A stretch of DNA of 64,000 nucleotides from positions 791,401 to 855,400 of the forward strand of contig NOWV01000018.1 of the NCBI GenBank assembly GCA_003344405.1, given 5' to 3'. The notes beneath the pieces were generated by a model. The model was not told the origin of the DNA. It was given only the letters and a program-made list of their open reading frames with translations, and searched no databases. This DNA comes from Trichoplax sp. H2. Its lineage: Eukaryota > Placozoa > Uniplacotomia > Trichoplacea. How positions within the stretch are numbered: position 1 is the stretch's first letter; each line of letters opens with the position of its first letter. Position numbers and translations under genes: made by a program. Shown one piece after another: positions 44,601-56,499 of the stretch.

Positions 44601-46832
44601 TTAGCAAATGTTTGTTATTATTTTCGATTAATCACAAAGCAATGCCGAATATCCATTACAAAAGTAAGACAATATATTGTTTTCAACATTAATATGTATG
44701 TTTAACCGAATCGGTGGCCCTTTACAACCTGGAAGTTGTATAATATTCATTATCTTTGAAAATTCATTAATCAATATTGTTTTATAATACAAATTTTTAG
44801 TCCATTTGCGTAGTTTCTACTGAAACTTTACCAGTTTATCAAGATAATTGGACTTGGGCAATAATTTGCATTATTCTCATGGGAACCTTGTACCTCATTA
44901 AATGTTTTTCTTTAAATTTATACTCAAGAAAGGTTAAAAAAATCAACTTAACCGCCAATACTGCAAACTAATGGATGATAAACCTCAATCAACGATTTAC
45001 AGACTCTTTAAGAAGTATTCCATTACTGCCGTATAAACTGCATCACCGGATTATACTAAAACTATGAAGTACGGAACTCTCTTCAGCATGTCATTAACTT
45101 TTAACCTTTATAAGTAAAAAGATTCAATTATACTTTGTATAATAATACGAGTCAAAAACGCTAAGCCAGTAAAGTCTATACAATCTCGATTCATATGTTA
45201 GCGTTAACGTATATATGTTGACAGCTTAGGAATTCAATGCATCTATGTACTCAATTTACGTCTACAAAAGACAGAAATGAACAAAAAAGAATTAATGACT
45301 TCATTTTAAAATGTCTGATTAGCATAAAATTATATCTCAAGTAAAATCTATATTGCAATATAGTCAGTAATTACGCATTCTTTCTGGTGAAGAGAATATT
45401 TTAATGATTGTAATGCAACTGTGGCGCAATTATGTAAAATTAAACTCTATTTACGAATAGAAAATGGATAACAAACTGTTGTCAGGAGTTGAAAGCTTTA
45501 ACGATAGGTCAAGAATGTACAAGGAGCAGATGTGAAAACGTTAAGAGCGAGTTTTCGAATTTTTGGCACCATTTAGCATGACTGAAAGAGTTTTTAAAAT
45601 CACGACCTTACTCTGACTTCTTGTAGAATAAAGTATCCATTGATGGATTCCAATGTGGAATAATAACTAACGAACTACGTCTGTATGATTGATAGCAAAC
45701 AAAATTGGCAAAAACGGCTGCAGTATTGGAATCTACTGTTGTAATAGAACTATATGAATAATTTAATCATGATAAGATCCGTCATACTTTATTGCTCGCA
45801 TATACTGTACACTATTATACAGTGATAAACAATGCAATAATACAGATCTACTAAAATAGCTCATAACGACTACATTAAGGTAGAATGGCAATTATTCATC
45901 AGACACATTTCTTTATACTGATTAATCAAATGATTTTAATCCTTTAATGTGTAAGAAATCATAGACCGTAGCAATACATACTCAAATTCAATCATAAATT
46001 ATTAGTCAGCGACGTGAAGTAACCTTTATTGATTTCTAGTAAAAACGTAACTTTTAGATACTGTCGTTATGAATCTGGAATAAAATAAGGAAAGTAAATT
46101 GACAAATTTCCCATTTTCTGACTTTAATATTAACCTACTGCCGTTTACTATCAGACTATCAACTTATCTTTGTTGTTAACATTCAATGCATCCTATTTAG
46201 AATACGTAGTATTGAAAATGCATTTCTGATTCAAAGTTGAAATTACCCTTATTAATTATCAAGAGTACTGTATATCTAGATCCAAGTACATCTACAGTCA
46301 GTAAGTAAGTATACTTATAGTACGTATCATCATAGAATTAATATTTTCCTTACGATAGTAGCATTAATTAATTAAAAGTGCAGAAAGGGTGGAATAAATT
46401 GTGTGCTAGGAAATAGCTAGGTTAAGTCAATGGAAGCTTATGATACGAGTTTTAAAATTATTTGTGCTTTAATTTTCTTTTCAATCATAACTCTCCACTT
46501 TTACAATGTAGAGAATAGTAAAAAAGAGATACGATGATCCATCCTTTCTATTGCATATTACAAAAACTACTGCCGCAGAAGTTGCTACATCCTTGACAGT
46601 AGCTATTGAACTCATTTTGACATGAGTAACCCTATTGCGTTACCAATGAAAGTGGATTGTAATAACATAAAAAAGTAATCATTTCTACCCATTTGAAGAC
46701 AACTTTGTGTATATATACAATAATGATCCATCAACAATACTTACTTGGCGATGTCGGGCCAGTCTGTGCTATTGCCACAGACATTAAAAATAGCAATAGC
46801 AATAAAGGCATAGCAAGTTTTTCAGTAAGCAT
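41664..46832 (-). CDS. type I TGF-beta/activin receptor Ser/Thr kinase, ALK4/5/7-like
   Basis: Seven-exon model of 550 codons: 46745-46832 (signal peptide [20 protein letters not shown], phase-1 donor A|GTAAGT), 43533-43817 (Cys-rich ectodomain: [19 protein letters not shown]), 42923-43444 (membrane segment [22 protein letters not shown] region, [22 protein letters not shown]), 42586-42804 ([11 protein letters not shown]45 loop [14 protein letters not shown]), 42195-42476 ([29 protein letters not shown]), 41970-42100 and 41664-41789 ([20 protein letters not shown]). The phases add up exactly. The L45 loop is of the ALK4/5/7 type, predicting Smad2/3-class output. The GS loop is odd: [11 protein letters not shown] in place of TTSGSGSGLP, with extra residues before the kinase. 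Intron 1 is about 2.9 kb, far longer than the others. Confidence 0.92.
43818..46744 (-). other. long first intron of the ALK4/5/7-like receptor
   Basis: 2.9 kb between the signal-peptide exon and the ectodomain exon. No exon or nested gene was recognised; the plus-strand frame at 44105-44293 has no motif. It may hold regulatory DNA, but nothing specific is visible. Confidence 0.6.
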
Positions 46833-48151
46833 GTCGGCCTTGAATCTTTCCTATCACCTACAGTATATGCAATCAAAAATGAAGAAATTAGGCAAGATTT
46901 TATCTATTAACTAATATTTAATGGAATCATATCTTTGATTGTTGTGCATTCTGGTGTTGGGGCTTTAGTTTACAGTAATCATTGTCAAAGTTTGCTGTCT
47001 CACTTTATGTCTATAGATTACTCCAATTTTTTGCTACATCTGTATTAATAGCGTTATTATTCGTTATCATTTTGATGCCCTTTCAATCAATTTCACTTCA
47101 ACGTCATAATATCATTAACGCAGTAAAGCAGAGTATGATGATGTCCTCTAACGATCGTATTGTATTTTCTTTTTGAAAAAAAAACTATACAATCAATCAC
47201 ACAATCGACTGCGCTCTCGAAGTTCCAGAGATTGAAAAAATTGGTCAAACATGATGAATGCCGTTTACTTTAATATTGTCCATTGCTAGTATCAACTAGA
47301 TCGCTATGGTATTGAACTAAATTCTAATTTTGAAATGAAGCCATTACGTGATTGGAATTTGATATTTTGTAGATTCTGTTGTTGTCGATCAAGGAATACA
47401 ATATTGCATTTGCTGATGTAATAATACAGTAAAGAGAAAAACAGAATTGTCAATACTACACGGTTTGTGTGCTGGAAACAGTCGTGCAGTAGCGATCACT
47501 ACGTTGACTGGTATCTTGTGGTAGACATGAAAATTGGATAAGTAACTTACTTTCTCCTTTCTGCAATGGACTATTTGAAAAATAACAACGATGTACAATG
47601 CATGACGAGTATTCGTCTATATAGGATGGAATAATTTACAAGCGTCAGTATAGAATAGAATTGAATAAACTAATTTTTTCTATTGTATGGAGTGATTATC
47701 CGCTATAATCAGGCTTGCAACACACTTAGGTAGATATAAATTGACTTTTTCATCCCATCGCCATTGGTAGTACTGTATTGAAATAGACTACCAGCTTCGT
47801 AGGACCATGGGTAGCTGTTGGTTGTCGTCTTTTCTATCGACATTTTAATTAATTACTATCTGCGTGCCTGCCGGTATGATATGTCGATGGATGGATTGCG
47901 TCTTTATTCTACTGTAGTATGAAGATGATGACGATGATAGCACAGCGATTAGGAGTCAGGATGGATGGAAGAGCAAAAAGTGCCATTTAGTGTGGCATTT
48001 TCCCCTTGTAATACTATTAGTCGTCTGCGGTTCTATACCTCTATTTTATGTATTCTTCAATGTATTTGCTACATCTTTATATGAATTTTCGATGGCCATT
48101 TTTTTCTTGAATGCGTTGTGCCACATACAGTACAGTAGCAAGCTTATGTAT

Positions 48152-48169
48152 CCCCCCCCCCAAAAAAAA
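48152..48169 (+). repeat. C10-A8 homopolymer tract
   Basis: Ten C followed directly by eight A, preceded by TAT. A near copy (C11-A7, also preceded by TAT) is at 48629-48646, about 480 bp downstream. Confidence 0.85.
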
Positions 48170-48628
48170 TGGATGGTTCCACAATATACACCGTTGAACG
48201 ACACGATTGCTATCCTGACTTAAAAATAACCTTTAGGATCTTGAAAACGTTGTCTAGACGCCTATTGAAAAGTCTTTTTTTCCAATTCAAGATCGTGGAT
48301 AGCTAGGGAATGTGTTGTAGTCATAAAAAGCCATTTTGGATAGGATAGTTGGTGAAAATGGGACCATCGCTAGTGACAAGTCAAGTCTACACAACGCGTC
48401 GTACAGTCTGAAGCGTTGTATGGGCAAGGTGTTTTAGACAGTATGTTATTCTTCTTCACTTCCATACAGTATGGTGTTACAAAAAGAGTCACTGATTGAA
48501 CTTTCTACGTCTCTCTATAGATTGGAAAAACTATCGTCGGATGGAAAAGAAACATGCTTACAAGACTTGAATCTCTGAATGTATCAAAGAGAGAAAAGAG
48601 GGGAAACAAAAAAAAATAAAAAAAATAT

Positions 48629-48646
48629 CCCCCCCCCCCAAAAAAA
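48629..48646 (+). repeat. C11-A7 homopolymer tract
   Basis: Second member of the poly-C/poly-A pair; also preceded by TAT and by an A-rich run. Length may be unreliable because homopolymers are error-prone. Confidence 0.8.
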
Positions 48647-49426
48647 GTCAAGCAATAGAATAATGACCAAGGCATTACCCCAAATGTTGCAAGTTGTTTT
48701 AGCCTTGTTGTACAAGCGTTGGATCCAATCAATGAATAGAGGAATGGCTGGAAAGTTGTTGTCGCCTTGCCCTTGACAAGCGGTGCAGTCGATAATGTAC
48801 AATACGGCAAATTTGTCTTGTAATGCTGAAATCGGCAATCCTTTGAAAAAATCGATCACTCCATGAGACGAGAAGAACAATTAGAATTAATTAGTGTACA
48901 ACATTTTGCAGATCGATTAGTTGCACGAGATTGCTGAATATTGCGCCGGCGATTGGATACGTTGAGCGATTATGGTGATGACTGGTGAAGATGACTTTAA
49001 CGCCTTGTCTACTCTGTTATTATCATTGGATGATGGTCCAAACTGGTCAGTATGGGCACAGTATGGTACCGCTAGCGATGTGATGGGACGGCAATCTACA
49101 GTAGCTGAAGAAAGGAGTGTACTGTAAATTGATTGATCTCCGTACTGTACAGTAGGCAGCACCACAGTGGAGAGTACTGTAGACTGTCAAGTCAAATATA
49201 AACAAACAGCCTACTTGACTGTCCATATTCTGTACCGTGGCGCAACGACTGGACTACTGTACTCCAGTTAACCTACTCTACTGGGTACTGTTATGCTAAC
49301 AAGGATTGCATTGCGGAGACTTTTCCTCCATTTCCTTGAATACTGTATAACATGATAATATGATAGCCAACAAGACGGAGCCCTATTGACGGACGCTGAC
49401 TACCTACGGATTTCTTATTGTTGCTG

Positions 49427-49539
49427 ATGTACTGTACTGTACAGTATTTCACCGAGATAAGCAAGCAATATACTGTACTGTACAGTACAATCAAAAGCTT
49501 GGAGGAGAAACCTGCTGTACTGTACACTGTACAGTACTG
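49427..49539. repeat. three CTGTACTGTACAG-type palindromes in 113 bp
   Basis: Blocks at about 49427-49448, 49469-49490 and 49514-49539, each made of overlapping TACTGTAC/GTACAGTA words that are nearly self-complementary and could pair with one another. This is the densest GTAC cluster in the window. Confidence 0.8.
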
Positions 49540-49784
49540 CAGTTTGAAGGCAGTTTATGATCATTTTTTTGGACAGTGGGCCGTCTTTAAAGTTATTCTA
49601 CACTCCCTCAACAGGTTCTTTCATCGGTTCAACGCAAAAGTTATTGATTACCATCAAAAAATAGTTGACAAGCAATAGTGCATCTTGTTGACCGCTAAAC
49701 TTGTTTGATAATCGATTACAAATCGAGCGTGTACAGTACAACGCCTACAGTAGTGACACCGACAACCATAGTGTGGATAGTCTA

Positions 49785-49827
49785 CTACAGCACATTACAC
49801 TGTACTACACAGTGTAATGTACTGTAG
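49785..49827. repeat. 19-bp inverted repeat with 5-nt loop
   Basis: CTACAGCACATTACACTGT, loop ACTAC, ACAGTGTAATGTACTGTAG. The arms are complementary over 19 positions with one mismatch. It could form a hairpin or cruciform, or serve as a dyad binding site. Confidence 0.85.
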
Positions 49828-51286
49828 ACCCGTTTCAAAGTGATTGTACTTGACTGTACACAGAAGAACAATGAATGACAGATTGATATGAATGCAACAA
49901 AAACAAATCATCACGTGATCGATCGCGAACTACTTTAGCTACCCCGGAGGTCGTCAATCAAAGCAGTTGTTGTTGTTTACCGTCGAATGTTCAACATGCC
50001 ATGTGACATTGCTTTCTGGCAATCAAATCAAATAAAACAAATTAATACTCAATTACCTTTTCATGTTCGATCCTTGTAAACAAGTGTGGGGTTCCATACT
50101 TTATACCGTAAAATCATCCATTTCCTTATAGTTATCAATATGGCCTACAGCCCAATTGATGGACCGCAAACAGAGGCATAAGGCTTTCCAGCTAGCAGTT
50201 TACTGCAGTCAGCAAGGAATGACGTGTTAGTTTGCAAGAGTGTGATGGTAGCGAAGTGAGCGCAGATTAATTGCTACCTAAAGTACTCTGTAGCCTGTAG
50301 TGGCATATCAATACTTGTACTTGTGTGTATATATATGCTGTAGATCGCATGCATAGAGACACCCGTTACCTTCACAAGTCTTTGCTTTCGACTTGCGGCT
50401 TCTTTAAATTGAATATTTTTTTTCTCATGACATTGGATAAGAAAGAAATTAGTAAAACACTGCTGTGCAATATACACAGTACAGCACTGTACATAACATT
50501 CTCTAGTGTACAGTATATGTCATTGTGTATCTATGACTTACCATTGTTTATCCCTACAGCAGTAAATGATGGATCACAACATTCCCAACAAACTATTTTT
50601 GTAGTAAAGTCCTAGTCTATACAGTAGGTGGATCATGATTGCAGTTGAATGATTCAACTTGAAAGTTAATCAGGAGCCAGTCAAAAATAACTCGTGATTT
50701 ACTGATCGCAGTTTACCGTACGTACATTTCAAGGTTTCTCTAGTTTACCAGTTGCCGAGGCGGACACACACTCAGTATGGCATTGTGTACATTAAAGTGA
50801 TTGTACACAAGCTGGATGTTGATGCTCGGTTTCATGGCCTACGGTAGCATACATTATATCAATACTGTACTCAAAAATGACCAACTCACTGTACATGCGG
50901 CAATCACGAATTCATCAGTAATCTAGATAAACTCAATATCTAGCTTTACTCATACTTTACTATGGTCCATTTCTAATAAGGACAAGATACTTCGATTAGC
51001 GACCACAGTCATAGACTTGAATGTTTTCTTTCCCTTACAAAATTTCAACATTACGGTCCGGCACGTACAGTACAAAGTGTCGGAGAAACTTGTACGTATT
51101 TAAACCAAAGCAAAATCAAAAAGTATGTACAGAACTTGAACAAATTGCATGTCAAGCCATAGAGCAGAAATCCAATAACACGAATCCATCGTTATAATTT
51201 GCGTACGATATCCAATTTCAAAGCCATTATTAATTAAAGTACTGTATTCCGATTGCGATAGTACTAAGGGAAAAATGAAGGTTTTG

Positions 51287-51319
51287 TACAGTACTGTCTG
51301 TACAGTGTACACTGTACTG
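51287..51319. repeat. GTACAG/CTGTAC palindrome cluster
   Basis: Overlapping TACAGTACTGT, CTGTACAG and GTGTACAC words, of the same repeat type as at 4797-4985 and 49427-49539. Confidence 0.75.
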
Positions 51320-52134
51320 GATCAGAGACTACTGAAAAGAAAGAGAGGGATGGCTTACCACTTTCGGTACAAAATAATATGGAGGGGGGGCTTTATCCTT
51401 TTCCTCGTTCCCGGTGTATAGTGTACTGCTGCAGACATGCAATACAGCTAAAATGACCATTAAAATAATCAGCCTCTCAATGATCATTAGTACAGTGAAC
51501 GATCGTTTCGTCTTCCTCTCTTTCCTTCTTTTGAGTAGGTTGGAGTAGTGGTCATGATAGGACACTAACCAACTATCAATCTGTTATGGTTCAATACTGT
51601 ACAGTATGAAGCTACCGTGTCAAATCTTACTGTACAGTCTTCAGTATGACTTGACTGGCGACACCTTGCTCCCATACTGAGTGAGGTAAGTTAGCAGTCT
51701 ACAATTCTTCCTTACCTTGATCGTCCTGATTCACGAGGATTGTCAAGACAGGTTGAGGATGAAATATTTATAACGGAGAGTTTATTCGGCAGTCAGTGGC
51801 ATAAAAAGACAGTAATAGTAATAGTGGCAATATTGTACTATAGAATAATTATACAGTGTACATGCCAGGTTTCTTTCTTTTTACTTTGATCAACATATAC
51901 TACTAAATAAATAGTATGGTGTATAACTGTATATTGTATAGTTCTACATAGTTCTACAGAGACGTACATGAATTCATAAAGTCATTCATTATATTACTAG
52001 CGGAGACATTCCCCTACATCCCTTTAGTAGTCCATGCCAGCGCCTTCTAAAATAGAACAAGCGAATACATGTCTTGCTTATAAGACAAGACTTTGAATGT
52101 ACTAGTGTACTTTCCAAGGAAGATCGGATTGCAC

Positions 52135-52167
52135 TTCGTTCACAGTACCATCAGTACTGTGAACGAA
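52135..52167. repeat. perfect 14-bp inverted repeat with 5-nt loop
   Basis: TTCGTTCACAGTAC, loop CATCA, GTACTGTGAACGAA. Perfectly complementary arms in non-coding DNA; no poly-T tract follows. Confidence 0.88.
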
Positions 52168-53499
52168 ATAAGCGTATTATCAATCATGAAGAGAAAGTCC
52201 TGCTTTCAATACTTCAATATTTTTTACTGGACTGGTTCGAAAGTCTTCCATAATTATTATTTTAGCCATGGAGGTAGAAGAAAATTAAATTACCTCCACA
52301 ATTCTAGCAAAACAACATAAACAAAGTAGTACTGTACTGTAACTTTCTATCTGTTAGGGATACCCTTGCTGTGTATTCGATTATTATTTATTTATTTAAA
52401 CCACAAACCAAAACTTGTTTTTTTCTAGTGATCATAAGTCTATAGTTACTTTCCTCCACAGAAGAAAAGGCTCAAGATATAATAACGGATGATAATGGTG
52501 TATCGAGGCCCTTGACAGTTTCGTAAAACTCAAGCTAATACTATAACTTGTAGCCATTTTTCTCGTGATCTATGCCACTTGGTTGATCCTACTGATGAGT
52601 TCATCAACGTCCAATGACATACTAGTTCCATTTTCCACCTTCGTATTAATTCTAAAAGAATTATTTCGCCTTACACTAGCATATATCGTATTTTATGCTT
52701 TTTCAAATTTTTTGTCCTTTTATTTGTAAATGTAGTAAATTTATTTCACAGCAGTAGTTCAGTAATTGTGACCATAACCTCAACTTTTACACTCAATTTA
52801 GCACCGCCTATTTCAAGCATATAATCTTAAATTGCTGGATAAATAAGCTTAATGGACAGACTTAGTAAAGTCGATTGATTATTTTACTCACAGTGTATAA
52901 AAGAAAATCGATATCATCTATTTACTATACTGTACATTTGCTGGATAGTTTACTGTAATTCACTCAGTTGGAACTAGATCTAGTGATTCTGAATTTTCGA
53001 TTTTTTGTTAGGTCGTCATTGGCACATGATAGAAGAGATCACACAAGAGTGGTATTGAGTCGTTGCATAGACTGTATTAATACGGAATATTAGATATAGT
53101 AAATACATGTACTTTTTTTAATCGTAAATTTATGGTAGCCACTAATATCCAAATAGAAACCCGACAAACTTTATTAAGATATCCTCTATCCACCTACAGT
53201 ATAGTTAGTATTACTGTAGTACGCAATATGTCTTTAATACAAAATCATAAAGAGTATTTAGCACTTTTGCATCTAGAAATGATTTTAATGTTCTCCAAGC
53301 AGTTGCTATAATGAAGAATAGTTCAGATCCTTAATCTATAGGAAGATCTAATACATTGTAAAAATATTCAGCGCTATGTGATGAATAGTTACGAAAATGT
53401 GGTAGTGAAAATATCAACCAAGAGAACAGATTAGTTTATATCCATGTAATATATGCAGATTAATTCCAATATGCTATTTAGACATCGTACATTAGAGAC

Positions 53500-54652
53500 C
53501 CCGTTTTCTTAAGTACAGAGTCCCTATCGTATATGTACTGCTTGAAGTTCAGACATAAAGGAATTGCAACAACCAGCTAATAGTATGAAATTATTTCTGT
53601 ATTCAATGGAAAACTACATTTTAAAGATAATATCATTGATGCGAAGTTTTATTTAGAAGAATTTTAAAGTACATTTTATTTTAATATATACTACTGCATT
53701 ATAACTTAAATGAAAGTAGCAGAAACTCTAAAAGCTCGGTAAAATAATTAGAAAAGTAAAGCAAAGATTCTGTTTCTAGCTATTCAGATCTTAGGCAGAA
53801 AATCACATCCTAAATTTCTAGTCATTTAGACAACGTTCAAGCACGCATGTTATGCAATAGGGAATAGCTAAAACTTTACACGTAGTTTATCTAAAATGCG
53901 TTATTACAACAGAAAATAAATTTAGTCACAACTGACGAACCCAAATAATTACCGGTAATTAATTAATTAATTAATATAATAGTCTTCTAAATGGTAACTT
54001 TACTTTATAACACTAAAGAATTGATAAAATCTTGTTTCCGTTTTCAGTAATCAGACATTTTTTATTCTTCAACTGTAACTTTAGAGATCGTAACCATTTG
54101 TAAGAATTTACGAGAATTTGAATACGTCGCAAGTCTTTCTATTTAAAATCGCTAAGAGGAGGAAGTAGGTAGCTCGAGAAAAGAATAAAACATGAAATAA
54201 AGATTGCTATCACTTCATCAAGGATATCTGTGAAGATAAAGATTATATTTGCAGCAAAGCTAACAGTTTAATAGCTAATTTATCATCATTCATTTCTGTT
54301 TTTTATGATAACCTATAATGCGACAGTCGCGTGGATCCAGAAATATAGGCAGGCTAGCTGACTTAGAATATTATATACTGAACACTTGTATACAATATAT
54401 TGATGATATTTGTCATATTGTATTTGCGTTATCATGCAGATATTCATATATACTCAAGGTTTCGGTAGCACAATTCTAAACTCAGTTTATTTGGTACTAA
54501 TACTATTGAATATATCTAAAAATCTTATTCTATTGTAAGTTACAATCGGGATACGTATAATTAATTAATATTAGCAGCAATCTATGCTGCACAACAATAA
54601 CTGCATAGTAAATCGTTTGCTTAATGCAGATTTAAACTACATACCTTGTAGA
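53500..54652 (-). repeat. 3' flank of the GRL pseudogene, inverted copy of 59744-60760
   Basis: Read on the minus strand, this stretch matches the DNA downstream of the intact GRL gene in the same order. Examples: ACTGTAACTTTAGAGATCGTAA here against ACTGTAACTTCAGAAATTGTAA on the complement of about 60340-60360; GGAAGTAGGTAG against AGAAGTAGGTAA; AAGCTCGGTAAAATAATTAG against AGGCTCGGTAAAACAACTAC. Identity is roughly two-thirds, with small indels. The copied block therefore extends about 1 kb past the gene. The left limit is uncertain. Confidence 0.7.
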
Positions 54653-56480
54653 TTATGAAGATATAACCAGTAATGAGAAAGGATAGTAAATGAAACCTAA
54701 AAATGAACATAGATAATTGTAATAGTACAGTTCAAGAATTACTATTTAAGGCTAAAATTCAAAGGCTTTGTGATCACAAGTAGTCCTATAACATTGATAC
54801 CAATGGGCCCTCTTAGAAGGTAAGATTGCAATAGCGATAATTATAGGAAATTGAATTTTATTAGACTAACTAAAAAGAAAAGTTTCTTGTTGATTTTATT
54901 CATTTGCAAACAGTCGTTAATAAACAACTACCAAGTACAGATAGATACGATCTTGAGTTATTGATGTAGTGAAAATAAAACAGACGAGACTTAATACTTC
55001 ATTTTGATTACTGGATATTGGAGAGTACAGAATGCCGCTATTTTATTTCGAATCAGTTCGCGTATTTAGGTAGTGTAATTAATTAATATTATGATCTTTC
55101 GTCGTAAAATTACTACTATACATACAAGTATGTAGTTAATACTACCGTCTTTAAATACACTATGAAAATATCAAACGCTAACATACTTCGTAATGTATTA
55201 GCCAATTAATTATTGAACGATTAAAGCAATTTTACTGACAAACTACGTAGGACAGTATTATAAGTGACTACAAAATAACACGGAAAGATACTTCTATACT
55301 TTTAGGCCGATTTTACATTTCTGTATTTGCTATATAGAAATTTCAACATTCCATACAATAGCCTACCCCTGCTAATCTGTCGTTATCAAGGTTTCAAGTT
55401 TGTATAGAGCATATAATACTATTACAGAAGAATGCACCTAAATCCATTTATTAGAATATGATCCCGTTTAACGAATCTAGCATAATAGAATATTAAGCGA
55501 CAAAACTCAGTTACCTTGAAAGAAAGTTGAAATTGTCCTTTTGATAATAATAAATTTGCGAGTCAATGTAACATCACGATGTTTGCAGAATGATAATAAC
55601 ATAATCACTGCATGCTAGTTTATACTATATTGTCGTGTTTTTACAAAGATATCGTGATATCGTGATTCTTTAATTATCGCGTTCTCCTCAGTATTGGCGA
55701 TCTAAATGGCTGAATGATGAAAACTAACTTAGAAACTATTTTATCACCTGCGGTTATAATCTTGCAACAATTAAACGTATAATTATAACTTGATATCGAT
55801 TATTTAAAGTCCATAATAGCATGCAAGCAATTGAGAGCAAAGACAAATGGATATTAACTGAAATCTATCCAGTCTCTAATTTTAACACGATAAATTGCCA
55901 ATTGTATTTTTAACCGCTAAAAAGTATGTGTAATGGTGGTAAAAGAATGATGGAAGCTAGCTGAAATCTGTACTTTTGTAATACTGTAACTGCCAACTAG
56001 GGCATATCCATAAGATAATAAATTGCGAATGATTGAGAATAAAGAAGCACATTTTATCTACTATTGCTTTATAAATTTACCAATTATGTTAACTACCTCT
56101 CGACATTAATTGTAAAGTTTTTGACTATTAAGAACGTGGTGACTTTCTCTGTTTTAGTTGATCTTGTCCTTTTTGTGAAAGATTGATGATGTAATAATCT
56201 CAGTGGCAGACTCTAAAAACTTATAAAACGCATTTATATTTAATTTTTTCAAAAAGTTCATATTGTATTATATAGCATAGATACATCTATCGTTTTGGAA
56301 TTATTAATGCACGTATCGATTTTAGAATACAAATAGAGAAATATTTTAATCCTGATCAACGGATCATACGTTAAAACTCGCTCGCGTACAATATGCGGAA
56401 CAAATTTTCAGATACCACGATATTAAGCTCAAGTACCAACAATAACATTCATCGGTTTCATAAGAATATTCAACTTTTAT
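54653..56480 (-). pseudogene. inverted, degenerate copy of the GRL receptor gene
   Basis: Minus-strand copy of the gene at 57419-59743, with the same exon and intron order. Exon 4 counterpart (about 54653-54695) keeps IYYPFSLLVISS then TAA, against IYNSFSLLFIFI-stop, but has lost 1 nt at its start. Exon 3 counterpart (54751-54840) is exactly 90 nt, with RGPIGINVIGLLVIT against AEPIGISIVGMFVIT, but its acceptor reads ATAA where the gene has ATAG and its donor GTAAGT is gone. Exon 2 counterpart (55367-55437) carries a 2-nt insertion (71 against 69 nt), breaking the frame. Intron 1 aligns well at 55438-55580. Exon 1 is much decayed; matches survive around 55870-56000 and 56220-56340 (the RKRCIYF region). 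The 5' end near 56480 is approximate. It stands head to head with the intact gene. Confidence 0.75.
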
Positions 56481-56499
56481 TAAAGCATCTTCCATGACC

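Larger units (their letters stand above)
46833..53500. other. non-coding region rich in CTGTAC/GTACAG words
   Basis: No coding exon recognised on either strand; frames such as 46982-47176, 47990-48223, 48505-48880, 49291-49678, 50325-50615 and 52093-52320 cross palindromic repeats or homopolymers and carry no motif. From about 48.1 to 52.4 kb the words CTGTAC, GTACAG, TACTGTAC and CAGTGTAC recur many times, often overlapping and self-complementary. Two C(10-11)A(7-8) tracts and two clear hairpins lie here (see separate entries). Confidence 0.6.

Noticed and set aside
46900-52400. Several 60-100-codon open frames on both strands
   Set aside because: They run through GTAC palindromes, homopolymers or low-complexity DNA, lack motifs and lack compatible splice partners.
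52588-52625. Hammerhead-ribozyme-like CTGATGAG followed by a short stem
   Set aside because: The required GAAA core half after stem II is absent and stems I and III do not pair.
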